Origin: Nitrospirota bacterium | GTDB lineage: Bacteria; Nitrospirota; Thermodesulfovibrionia; Thermodesulfovibrionales; JdFR-88 | Assembly: GCA_021790695.1 (NCBI GenBank) | Contig: JAJYGJ010000149.1 | Location: forward strand, 1 to 6,101 | Length of the DNA stretch: 6,101 bases | Reading direction: 5' to 3' | Shown here: positions 1 to 6,023 of the stretch, piece by piece | Layout: every line of letters starts with the position of its first letter | Numbering within the stretch: the first letter of the stretch is position 1 | Notes under the pieces: generated by a model | Database searches by the model: none | What the model was told of the DNA's origin: nothing | What the model saw: only the letters and a program-made list of their open reading frames with translations | Made by a program: the position numbers and the translations under genes

Positions 1-1
1 T

Positions 2-61
2 GCCAGTAACACGCGCGATCAGCAGGACACGCTGGCGCTGGGCGTGATGTACACGTGGTAA
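2..61 (+). CDS. C-terminal end of an outer-membrane beta-barrel protein (partial)
   Basis: Only the last 19 codons and a TAA stop are in the window; the gene continues off the left edge. The visible residues end in DTLALGVMYTW. Alternating hydrophobic and small or polar residues finishing on an aromatic is the classic C-terminal beta-signal that the BAM complex recognises when inserting outer-membrane barrels. The stop is 25 bases before amtB with no room for a promoter, so the two are probably co-transcribed. By context it may belong to the TorF/Gcw_chp putative porin family, which in proteobacteria often sits beside glnK-amtB. That family call rests on neighbourhood and ending, not on a domain I can see. 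Confidence 0.6.
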   Translation, partial: ASNTRDQQDTLALGVMYTW

Positions 62-74
62 GAGAAATAATTTC

Positions 75-81
75 GAGGAGG
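75..81 (+). promoter_or_regulatory. Ribosome binding site of amtB
   Basis: GAGGAGG lies 5 bases before the ATG at 87, a near-perfect anti-16S match at good spacing. It fixes the amtB start. The 25-base gap after the upstream stop holds no promoter-like sequence and no sigma-54 -24/-12 element, so expression must come from upstream, outside the window. Confidence 0.85.
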
Positions 82-86
82 AAACG

Positions 87-1658
87 ATGAAAAGGTTTTT
101 GGGTTTTTTTCTTGTATGCCTTTTTTTAACGGCGCTGCTTATGCCAACGCTACCCGCGCTTGCGGAAGTGAAACCGGACCCCTCCGGGGCGCTTACGGGC
201 ACGGCGTCGGACGTCGTGGGGGCCACGGCCGGAGCGCCGACTGCCGACGACATGAAGAAGCTGGCCACGAACGAGCCCCTGGCCGCCAAGCTGGCCGATG
301 TGGTGGGCCATAACCGGATAGCCATAAACGTTGTATGGACGCTCGTGACGGGCTTCCTGGTCATGTTTATGCAGGCGGGGTTCGCAATGGCGGAGACCGG
401 CTTCACCAGGGCCAAGAACGCAAGCCATACGATGGCCATGAATTTCATGGTCTATGGACTTGGAATGCTGGGCTATTGGGTATGCGGCTATGCGCTGCAA
501 ATGGGGGGTGTGGGCGGCGGGACCCTGGGCAGCGGCCTCGCCCTTCTCAATAACGAATTTACCATCCATCTGTTCGGGAAGGATTTCGGCCTCTTCGGCC
601 TGAAAGGCTTTTTCCTCTCCGGCAGCACCTATGACGCCGCCATATTCACTCTCTTCCTCTTCCAGATGGTCTTCATGGACACGACCGCGACAATACCTAC
701 AGGCGCAATGGCGGAGAGGTGGACGTTCAAGTCTTTCGTAATATATTCCTTCTTCATCTCCGCGATAGTCTATCCCCTGTACGCAAACTGGGTATGGGGC
801 GGCGGCTGGCTCTCGCAGCTCGGGCATAATTTCGGCCTCGGCCACGGCACGCTGGACTTCGCGGGCTCTTCCGTCGTGCATATGACCGGCGGCGTGGCCG
901 CCCTGGCGCGGGCAATGGTGCTCGGCCCCAGGATCGGCAAGTTCAACGAGGACGGCACGCCGAACGCCATACCCGGCCATCACATACCGATGGCGCTTGT
1001 GGGCTGCTTCATACTGGCCTTCGGCTGGTTCGGGTTCAACGCGGGCAGCACCCTGGCCGGCACGGACCTGAGGATAGGCGTCATCGCCACCAACACGATG
1101 CTCGCCTCCGCCGCCGGGGCGTTTTCCGCGATGCTTTACATGTGGTTCAAGTACGGCAAGCCCGATGTTTCGATGATGGCAAACGGGCTTCTGGCCGCGC
1201 TTGTGGCCATCACGGCGCCCTGCGCGTTCGTCAACTCCGTCTCCGCCGTGATCATCGGCTTCGTGGCCGGCCTGATCCTTTGCTGGAGCGTCTTTTTCGT
1301 CGAGCGCACTCTCAAAATCGACGACCCGGTCGGCGCCATCTCGGTCCATGGCGTAAACGGGGCCTGGGGGCTTCTGGCCCTGGGTCTGTTTGCCGACGGC
1401 ACTTACGGCGACGGCCTGAACGGTGTATCCGGCACCGTCAGAGGGCTTTTTTACGGCGGCGGCACGCAGTTTGCGGCCCAGTGCGTAGGCGTGCTCACGA
1501 ACTTTGTCTTCGTATTTGTGGCGATGTACGTGTTTTTCAAGGTCCTGGACGTAATAACGCCATTAAGGGTGTCCAGGGAAGCGGAAATCGAAGGCCTCGA
1601 TCTGCCGGAGGTATCGGTGCCCGCATATCCGGATTTCCAAAAAGTACATTACGAATAG
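87..1658 (+). CDS. amtB: Ammonium transporter (Amt family)
   Basis: 523-residue inner-membrane ammonium channel; family members form trimers that recruit NH4+ from the periplasm and conduct it inward. Residues 1-26 look like a cleavable signal peptide (MKR start, hydrophobic core, ALA before the predicted cut). About 50 polar, Ala/Gly-rich residues follow before the first core helix near 78-100. Family marks: QAGFAMAETGFTRAKN (96-111), DTTATIPTGAMAERW (198-212), VWGGG (236-240), the first pore histidine H265 in VVHMTGG with the nearby conserved D257, GWFGFNAGS (313-321), and the second pore histidine H421 in SVHGVNG. The twin-His pair is intact, so the pore should work. The cytosolic tail keeps the LRVSREAEIEGLD pattern (493-505) needed for P-II control. 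At 523 residues it is longer than E. coli AmtB (about 430), mainly through the N-terminal linker and an insertion around 140-185. glnK follows 9 bases later. Confidence 0.96.
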   Translation: MKRFLGFFLVCLFLTALLMPTLPALAEVKPDPSGALTGTASDVVGATAGAPTADDMKKLATNEPLAAKLADVVGHNRIAINVVWTLVTGFLVMFMQAGFAMAETGFTRAKNASHTMAMNFMVYGLGMLGYWVCGYALQMGGVGGGTLGSGLALLNNEFTIHLFGKDFGLFGLKGFFLSGSTYDAAIFTLFLFQMVFMDTTATIPTGAMAERWTFKSFVIYSFFISAIVYPLYANWVWGGGWLSQLGHNFGLGHGTLDFAGSSVVHMTGGVAALARAMVLGPRIGKFNEDGTPNAIPGHHIPMALVGCFILAFGWFGFNAGSTLAGTDLRIGVIATNTMLASAAGAFSAMLYMWFKYGKPDVSMMANGLLAALVAITAPCAFVNSVSAVIIGFVAGLILCWSVFFVERTLKIDDPVGAISVHGVNGAWGLLALGLFADGTYGDGLNGVSGTVRGLFYGGGTQFAAQCVGVLTNFVFVFVAMYVFFKVLDVITPLRVSREAEIEGLDLPEVSVPAYPDFQKVHYE

Positions 1659-1667
1659 GAGCAGGCA

Positions 1668-2006
1668 ATGACAAAGATAGAAGCCGTAATAAAGCATACC
1701 AAGCTGGACGAAGTGAAGGACGCCCTCCACGAAATAGGCATCCAGGGCATGACCGTAACCGAGGTGAAGGGTTTCGGCAGGCAGAAGGGCCATATCGAGC
1801 TTTACAGGGGCACCAAATATGAACTCGTCTTTCGGCCCAAGGTGAAGATAGAGGTGGTCGTTGCCAACGGGCTCGTCGAGCAGGCGATCTCGACCATCGA
1901 GAAAGCCGCCAAAACGGGCGAGATAGGCGACGGAAAGATATTCGTCTTCCCGTTGAAGGAAGTGGTCAGGATAAGGACGGGCGAAAGGGGCGAAACCGCC
2001 ATCTAG
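1668..2006 (+). CDS. glnK: P-II nitrogen regulatory protein (GlnB/GlnK family)
   Basis: 112 residues, the standard P-II length. These trimeric cytosolic sensors bind ATP/ADP and 2-oxoglutarate and control Amt channels, glutamine synthetase adenylylation and NtrBC. Visible parts: MTVTEVKGFGRQKGH (28-42) leading into the T-loop (about 37-55); R47, the residue that plugs the Amt pore in GlnK-AmtB complexes; Y51, the tyrosine uridylylated by GlnD; K58; the B-loop nucleotide-binding segment TGEIGDGK (83-90); and C-terminal R101 and R103 in VVRIRTGE. The start is supported by AGGAG at 1657-1661, overlapping the amtB stop. Direct linkage to amtB favours the GlnK subtype over GlnB, though sequence alone does not separate them. 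Oddity: the T-loop reads YRGTKY (46-51) instead of the usual YRG(A/S)(A/E)Y. A terminator follows 14 bases after the stop. Confidence 0.95.
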   Translation: MTKIEAVIKHTKLDEVKDALHEIGIQGMTVTEVKGFGRQKGHIELYRGTKYELVFRPKVKIEVVVANGLVEQAISTIEKAAKTGEIGDGKIFVFPLKEVVRIRTGERGETAI

Positions 2007-2019
2007 CAAAACTGCGCGG

Positions 2020-2055
2020 GCGGCGGCGTGGACCAATATCCATGCCGCTGCTTTT
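2020..2055 (+). terminator. Rho-independent terminator after glnK
   Basis: Bases 2020-2032 pair with 2039-2051 over 13 consecutive positions, mostly G-C with two G-U wobbles (2022-2049 and 2028-2043). The loop is CCAATA, and TTTT follows at 2052-2055. It ends the porin-amtB-glnK unit and separates it from the CBS-domain gene. It also argues against starting the next gene at ATG 2042, which lies inside the 3' arm. The T-tract is short, so readthrough is possible. Confidence 0.8.
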
Positions 2056-2088
2056 CGTGCCTCAGGCCTTTCTCATGACCGGCGCGCC

Positions 2089-2117
2089 TTGCATGCCGAA
2101 ACCGTTCCGTAAATATT
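2089..2117 (+). promoter_or_regulatory. Possible promoter of the CBS/transporter unit
   Basis: After the terminator, the CBS gene needs its own promoter in 2056-2170. The best sigma-70-like pair I find is TTGCAT (2089-2094), a 17-base spacer and AATATT (2112-2117). It is a weak match (3/6 and 4/6). The -10 lies inside an inverted repeat, CGTAA-ATA-TTACG (2108-2120), which could be an operator. Position and spacing are reasonable but the assignment is tentative. Confidence 0.22.
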
Positions 2118-2156
2118 ACGCGACTGCATTTTCAGGCCTCATTCAAAAACGGACAA

Positions 2157-2163
2157 GGGAGGG
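2157..2163 (+). promoter_or_regulatory. Ribosome binding site deciding the CBS-gene start
   Basis: GGGAGGG sits 7 bases before ATG 2171. The longer in-frame reading from ATG 2042 would add 43 residues without CBS character, has no Shine-Dalgarno sequence, and begins inside the glnK terminator stem. The 2171 start is therefore preferred. Confidence 0.75.
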
Positions 2164-2170
2164 CGGATTG

Positions 2171-2659
2171 ATGAAAGCAAAGGACTTGATGGTCCCCCTT
2201 CGGGAATACCTGACGCCGGACAATACCCTTAAAGAAGCGGTCAATCTGCTGAAGACGGCAAAAAGAGGAGAGGAACGGGTCGGCGTTAAGGGGCTGCCGG
2301 TCCTTGATCCGGCGGGAAGGCTCGCCGGCATGCTCTCGATGACGGACATCCTCAGGGCGGTGTTCCCTTCCTATATGGCTCTCATGGAACTTGGGGAGTT
2401 CACCTGGGACGGCATGCTCGAATCCATGGCGAAAAAAGCCGCGGACAAAAAGGTGGCGCAGTTCATGACGCGCGGCGTAATCACGGTGCGGGAGGACTCG
2501 CCGCTGATGGAGTGCGTGGACCATATGATAAAGCACCATGTCCGGAGGCTCCCCGTCATTGGCGCGTCGGGCGGGATCACCGGGATGCTCTATGAAAGGG
2601 ACGTCTTTTTCGCCATAACCGGGGCCATGCTCGATGACGGCGGGAGGGATGGGCAATGA
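2171..2659 (+). CDS. Two-CBS-domain (Bateman module) protein
   Basis: 162-residue soluble protein made almost entirely of a tandem CBS pair with no attached catalytic or DNA-binding domain. CBS1 covers about residues 1-65: MKAKDLMVPL start, then GLPVLDPAGRLAGMLSMTDI, with the nucleotide-ribose motif S56-x-x-D59. CBS2 covers about 95-152: VAQFMTRGVITV, then HHVRRLPVIG and GGITGMLYERDVFF. Such pairs usually bind AMP, ADP, ATP or related adenine nucleotides and switch a partner protein. In CBS2 the usual Ser/Thr of the S/T-x-x-D motif is Tyr (Y141-x-x-D144), so only the first site looks canonical. Between the domains lies a helical linker with Met and acidic residues (66-94). Its stop overlaps the transporter start by 4 bases, so translational coupling is likely and regulation of that transporter is the natural guess. 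No partner is proven by sequence. Confidence 0.88.
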   Translation: MKAKDLMVPLREYLTPDNTLKEAVNLLKTAKRGEERVGVKGLPVLDPAGRLAGMLSMTDILRAVFPSYMALMELGEFTWDGMLESMAKKAADKKVAQFMTRGVITVREDSPLMECVDHMIKHHVRRLPVIGASGGITGMLYERDVFFAITGAMLDDGGRDGQ

Positions 2660-4020
2660 ACGCCGGGGCCGCCGCCACGCAGTCTCCCGCAATGGGCATA
2701 CAGTTCTGGACCGCAACGGCCATTTTTATTTTTTCATATGCGGCGATCATGTCGGAGAAAATCCACAAGACCGTCGTGGCGATCGTGGGGGCGTCACTGG
2801 TGCTCGTGCTGAGGATACTCCAGCAGCATGAGGCCTTCCATGTTGAGAGTTTAGGGGTGGACTGGAACGTGATCATCCTGCTTATCTCCATGATGATCAT
2901 TATCAATCTCATGCGGCCGACCGGCATATTCGAGTATATCGCCATAAAAGGCGCCAAGTGGGGGAAAGGAGAGCCGCTCCGGATCATGGTGGTTTTCGCG
3001 TTGATAACCGCCTTCATAAGCGCTTTCCTGGACAACGTCACCACGGTGCTGCTCATCTCCCCGGTGACCCTTCTCATTGCCGACGCCCTGGAGGTCGATC
3101 CGGTCCCCTATCTCATCTCCTGCGCGCTTGCGTCGAACATCGGGGGCACCGCGACCCTTATCGGGGACCCGCCCAATATCATGATCGGCTCGAAGGCGCA
3201 CCTCACTTTTCTGGATTTCCTTTATCACCTCAGCCCGGCCATTATCGTCGTAATGGTTTTTTATGTCCTCGCCATCAGGCTAATATGGGGCAAAAAGCTG
3301 AAGACCAGGGAGGAGCTAAAGGCCAGAATAATGGCAATGGATGAGCGGGAGGCAATAAAAGACCCCTCAACGCTGCGCACGTCCCTTATTGTCCTTGGCG
3401 CGATGCTGGCGGGTTTTGTCCTCCACGGTGTGCTGCGCTTGCAGCCGGCGACCGTGGCCCTGGCCGGGGCGGGGGCCCTGCTCCTGTTTTCCGGCAAAAA
3501 CGATGTTCAGGCCACCTTTGCCGAAGTCGAGTGGCCCACCATTTTCTTCTTCATAGGGCTCTTCATTATTGTGGGCGGGGTGGTCAAGGTCGGGCTCATC
3601 AAGTGGATGTCCGTCCGGGTCATCGCATTAACGAAGGGGAACCTCTTTGTCACCTCCACGGTGGTCATGTGGTTTTCGGCCTTTGCATCGGCGATCATCG
3701 ACAATATCCCGTATGTCGCCACCATGAACCCCATGATCATTGATATGGCAAGGCAGTTATGGCCGCATGATACGGGAGTGCACCTCCTGCAGCATGCCGG
3801 GCTTATGCCGGTATGGTGGTCGCTTGCCCTGGGCGCCTGCCTGGGCGGCAACGGCACCGCAATCGGGGCGTCCGCGAACGTTATCGTCGTTGGCATGTCG
3901 GAAAAGATGGGGCGGAAAATAACTTTTAAAAGGTTCCTGCTCTACGGCATGCCGCTCATGATCATGACGGTGGCCGTCGCGACGGTATATGTATGGATAC
4001 GGTACTACTTGCTGGGCTGA
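2656..4020 (+). CDS. ArsB/NhaD-family ion transporter (probable Na+/H+ antiporter)
   Basis: 454-residue polytopic inner-membrane protein of the ion transporter superfamily (NhaD, ArsB and P-protein relatives). It shows the internal two-fold repeat of this family. Repeat 1 has SAFLDNVTTVLLISPVT (122-138, key D126-N127) and SNIGGTATLIGDPPNIMIG (160-178). Repeat 2 has SAIIDNIPYVATMNPM (345-360, key D349-N350) and GGNGTAIGASANVIVVG (397-413). The paired DN helices and Gly-rich hairpins form the ion-binding centre in this fold. A charged cytosolic loop around 212-240 separates the halves. The DPPN motif and overall pattern resemble NhaD/P-protein-type permeases more than true ArsB, and no ars genes are nearby, so Na+/H+ exchange is the better guess; substrate cannot be set from sequence. 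ATG 2656 overlaps the CBS-gene TGA in ATGA and is preceded by GGGAGG at 2642-2647. M13 is a less likely alternative start. Confidence 0.9.
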   Translation: MNAGAAATQSPAMGIQFWTATAIFIFSYAAIMSEKIHKTVVAIVGASLVLVLRILQQHEAFHVESLGVDWNVIILLISMMIIINLMRPTGIFEYIAIKGAKWGKGEPLRIMVVFALITAFISAFLDNVTTVLLISPVTLLIADALEVDPVPYLISCALASNIGGTATLIGDPPNIMIGSKAHLTFLDFLYHLSPAIIVVMVFYVLAIRLIWGKKLKTREELKARIMAMDEREAIKDPSTLRTSLIVLGAMLAGFVLHGVLRLQPATVALAGAGALLLFSGKNDVQATFAEVEWPTIFFFIGLFIIVGGVVKVGLIKWMSVRVIALTKGNLFVTSTVVMWFSAFASAIIDNIPYVATMNPMIIDMARQLWPHDTGVHLLQHAGLMPVWWSLALGACLGGNGTAIGASANVIVVGMSEKMGRKITFKRFLLYGMPLMIMTVAVATVYVWIRYYLLG

Positions 4021-4039
4021 AACAAAAAGACGCGATAGC

Positions 4040-4054
4040 CGGGCGGAGCGCCCG
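4040..4054. terminator. GC-rich hairpin between convergent genes
   Basis: CGGGCG, loop GAG, then CGCCCG: a perfect 6-bp stem in the 35 bases separating the ends of the two convergent genes. For plus-strand transcripts no T-tract follows. On the minus strand TTTTT comes about 12 bases past the stem, at 4025-4029, so it may weakly terminate kup transcripts. It could equally be a small REP-like element or a Rho-independent pause. Function is uncertain. Confidence 0.35.
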
Positions 4055-4055
4055 C

Positions 4056-5870
4056 CTACAAATTCACTTTCGTCAGGACGCCGTGCAGCATTTTCGAGGG
4101 GAAATTGTAGAATTTTATGAAAGTGGGCGTCAGTTTCTTGATTATTGAAAAAGTTTTCCATATCGGGTTGCCGGTGCCGATGTCTTCAAGCCCGTAAAAG
4201 ACGACCCTCGCCTCAACGCCCGCCTCTTTCAGTATGTCCTCGATTTCGACGACCTCCATGTACCCCGCCTGTATCTCGAAAACCCTGAGGCCCATGGTAA
4301 GGTCCTCTTTGAAGTAGCCGGTGACGCCGAAGGGGTCGTTCCTCTTGATTATCGACAGGAAAATATTATCCTGATAAATTACTCCGTGGTTAAACATAGT
4401 TTGTATTATGTAGTAAGGTATTTCCCTGACGTCCTTTAAAAGGAAAAGTGCGGTGCCCTCCAGCTTGCGGGGGCTGGAATAAACTTCCCTGAACTTTATC
4501 AGGAAATCCTCAAGCCCCATGAATTCCATCTGCCTGTATAGCTGCTTCTGGCCTTCGGTCCACAAGAGGATGACGGAAAGGGGCAGGAAAGCGATGATGA
4601 GAGACCAAAAGGCGCCGTGCGGTATCTTTGTCATGTTCGCGCTGAGATACATAATGTCCACGCAGGTGACCGCAACGCCGCCGAGCGCGTAGAGCGGCTG
4701 TTTCCTCAGGGAGAATATCCATATTATCATGATGCCCGTAATGGTCATTGTCCCGGTGACCGCGAGGCCGTAGGCCGCCGCGAGATTGGCGGACGCCTGG
4801 AACTTCACCATCATGAGGATGACGGCAAAAAGAAGGAACCAGTTGACCGCTGGTATATAGATCTGGGACTGCATTTCATAAGATGTGTAATCCACCTTGA
4901 ACATCGGCATGATCCGCGTGGTAATCCCCTGGTAGACTATCGAGAACATCCCGCTTATCATCGCCTGCGACGCTATTATCGTGGCGGCAATGCTGAGCAG
5001 GAGGAAGGGCACGTAGAGCCCGCGCGCATAATGGAATATCATCTCGAAAAGTACGTTTTTTGCTTCGGGATGCGTCATGAGGAACGCCCCCTGGCCCATA
5101 TAATTAAGGATAAGGGCCACAAAGACTATCCCCCATGCCTGCCGTATCGGTTTTGCGCCCAGGTGCCCCATGTCCGCATAGAGCGCCTCGCCGCCGGTCG
5201 CCACCAGCGTGATATCCGCCAGGGCCAGGAAGCCCTTCATGCCGTGGTGGACGAGGAACCTTATCCCGTAAAAGGGGTTTAGCGCCAGGAGGACCGACGG
5301 CGCCTGCAGTATCCCGATCAAGCCCGACAGGGTCAGGGACGAAAACCAGATGACCATTATGGGGCCGAAGGACCCGGCCACTTTCTCGGTCCCCTTGCTT
5401 TGGACGGCGAAAAGCAGGGCTGCGATGATTATCGATATAAGCACTATCGTGGCCCTGGAAATGTGCTCGAAACCCGGTATCAGCACGGCGCCCTCAACGG
5501 CGCTCAGGATGCTTATCGCCGGCGTGATCACGCCGTCTCCCATGAGAAGCGAGACGCCTATAAAGGACAGTATCGAAACAAGGTAAATAAGTTTTTTCGA
5601 TTTAAGCCCGGAGGCCAGTATCTCCTTGAGCACGATAGTGCCGCCCTCGCCCCTGCTGCTCAGGTTCATGGCGACCCATGCGTATTGGACGGTTACGAGC
5701 GCCACAAGGGTCCATATCATCAGTGAGAGGACCCCGATTATATTGCCGGGCGACGATTTGAGGATGAGGAAGACGACCGTAAGGGTATAAATGGGGCTCG
5801 TCCCTATGTCGCCAAAGACAAGCCCCATGGCTTTGGTAATGCCTTTTATCGTATTTTGATTTTCCTGCAT
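4056..5870 (-). CDS. kup: KUP-family potassium uptake transporter
   Basis: 604-residue inner-membrane K+ transporter of the KUP/HAK/KT family (E. coli Kup is 622), which imports K+ with H+. Family motifs appear in order: GDIGTSPIYT (20-29), SRGEGG (72-77), GDGVITPAISILSAVEG (111-127), GTEKVAGSFGPIMVIWF (160-176) and GGEALYADMGHLG (227-239). About a dozen hydrophobic segments run to residue 436. A soluble C-terminal domain (about 470-604) opens with GTALFLLKDVREIPYYI. The start at M1 matches the short N-terminus usual before GDIGTSP, and an in-frame TAG stands only three codons upstream. The Shine-Dalgarno is odd: AAGGG directly abuts the ATG, too close for efficient use. The gene stands alone on the minus strand, convergent with the NhaD-like gene. 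The long leader with a c-di-AMP riboswitch points to repression when c-di-AMP, a signal of ample K+, is high. Confidence 0.96.
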   Translation of the reverse strand: MQENQNTIKGITKAMGLVFGDIGTSPIYTLTVVFLILKSSPGNIIGVLSLMIWTLVALVTVQYAWVAMNLSSRGEGGTIVLKEILASGLKSKKLIYLVSILSFIGVSLLMGDGVITPAISILSAVEGAVLIPGFEHISRATIVLISIIIAALLFAVQSKGTEKVAGSFGPIMVIWFSSLTLSGLIGILQAPSVLLALNPFYGIRFLVHHGMKGFLALADITLVATGGEALYADMGHLGAKPIRQAWGIVFVALILNYMGQGAFLMTHPEAKNVLFEMIFHYARGLYVPFLLLSIAATIIASQAMISGMFSIVYQGITTRIMPMFKVDYTSYEMQSQIYIPAVNWFLLFAVILMMVKFQASANLAAAYGLAVTGTMTITGIMIIWIFSLRKQPLYALGGVAVTCVDIMYLSANMTKIPHGAFWSLIIAFLPLSVILLWTEGQKQLYRQMEFMGLEDFLIKFREVYSSPRKLEGTALFLLKDVREIPYYIIQTMFNHGVIYQDNIFLSIIKRNDPFGVTGYFKEDLTMGLRVFEIQAGYMEVVEIEDILKEAGVEARVVFYGLEDIGTGNPIWKTFSIIKKLTPTFIKFYNFPSKMLHGVLTKVNL

Positions 5871-5900
5871 CCCTTGAATCTACGGTGAATTCTGTTTTTT

Positions 5901-5935
5901 AAAAAAGTCAGTATCCGGATATACATAACTTTTTT
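5901..5935 (-). other. A/T-rich hairpin in the kup leader, possible terminator
   Basis: Read on the minus strand, AAAAAAGT pairs with ACTTTTTT (5928-5935 with 5901-5908, 8 bp). Inside it GTAT pairs with ATAC (5921-5924 with 5911-5914) around loop ATCCGG. The 3' arm is itself the U-tract, so the structure could work as a weak intrinsic terminator between the riboswitch and kup. The stem lacks the usual G-C content, so it could instead be only an AT-rich symmetric element. It ends 30 bases before the kup ATG. Confidence 0.4.
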
Positions 5936-5948
5936 CGTTAGTCTGAAA

Positions 5949-6023
5949 TTAACTTGCTGGCGTGGAATTCCTTGTGCCCGGATCTCCCGGGGAAGGCAGG
6001 CCGGATGTATATATGCTCGTCAT
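5949..6023 (-). CDS. Possible 24-codon upstream ORF in the kup leader
   Basis: ATG at 6023-6021 (minus strand) is preceded by GGAGG at 6 bases spacing, much better than the site in front of kup itself. It runs 24 codons to TAA; the peptide begins MTSIYTSGLP and ends RNSTPASK. It has no recognisable domain or attenuator-type codon run. The GGAGG belongs to the conserved 3' strand of the riboswitch aptamer, so the good Shine-Dalgarno may be a coincidence of RNA structure. I rate it more likely untranslated than not. Confidence 0.25.
   Translation of the reverse strand: MTSIYTSGLPSPGDPGTRNSTPAS
5970..5996 (-). other. GC-rich hairpin in the kup leader
   Basis: On the minus strand CCCGG, loop GAGAT, CCGGG forms a 5-bp G-C stem (5991-5987 with 5981-5977). 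CCTT and AAGG (5996-5993 and 5973-5970) extend it across a small asymmetric internal loop. No U-tract follows, so it is not a classic terminator. Its place directly after the aptamer suggests part of the expression platform. Confidence 0.4.

Noticed and set aside
150..1349. A 399-codon open frame on the minus strand inside amtB
   Set aside because: It lies antisense to a clear Amt gene. Its translation is rich in His, Arg, Glu and Gly with no domain or hydrophobic pattern, as expected for the reverse of a GC-rich membrane-protein gene.
2076..2096. Possible sigma-54 -24/-12 element (GG...GC in ACCGGCGCGCCTTGCAT)
   Set aside because: The GG-to-GC distance is 8 bases instead of the required 10.
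2042..2170. Upstream start for the CBS protein at ATG 2042
   Set aside because: The ATG is inside the glnK terminator stem and lacks a ribosome binding site; ATG 2171 has GGGAGGG at 7 bases and starts directly at the CBS fold.
2656..4020. Arsenite efflux pump ArsB
   Set aside because: The fold is shared, but no arsR, arsA or arsC neighbour is present and the DPPN and DN-repeat pattern fits NhaD/P-protein-type permeases at least as well, so arsenite was not assigned.
4617..5282. A 221-codon open frame on the plus strand inside kup
   Set aside because: Antisense shadow of kup: low-complexity charged composition, no Shine-Dalgarno site and no family features.
5912..5921. TATCCGGATA perfect 10-base palindrome as an operator
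   Set aside because: It is better explained as the tip of the larger A6GT/ACT6 hairpin; a 10-base palindrome alone is weak evidence.
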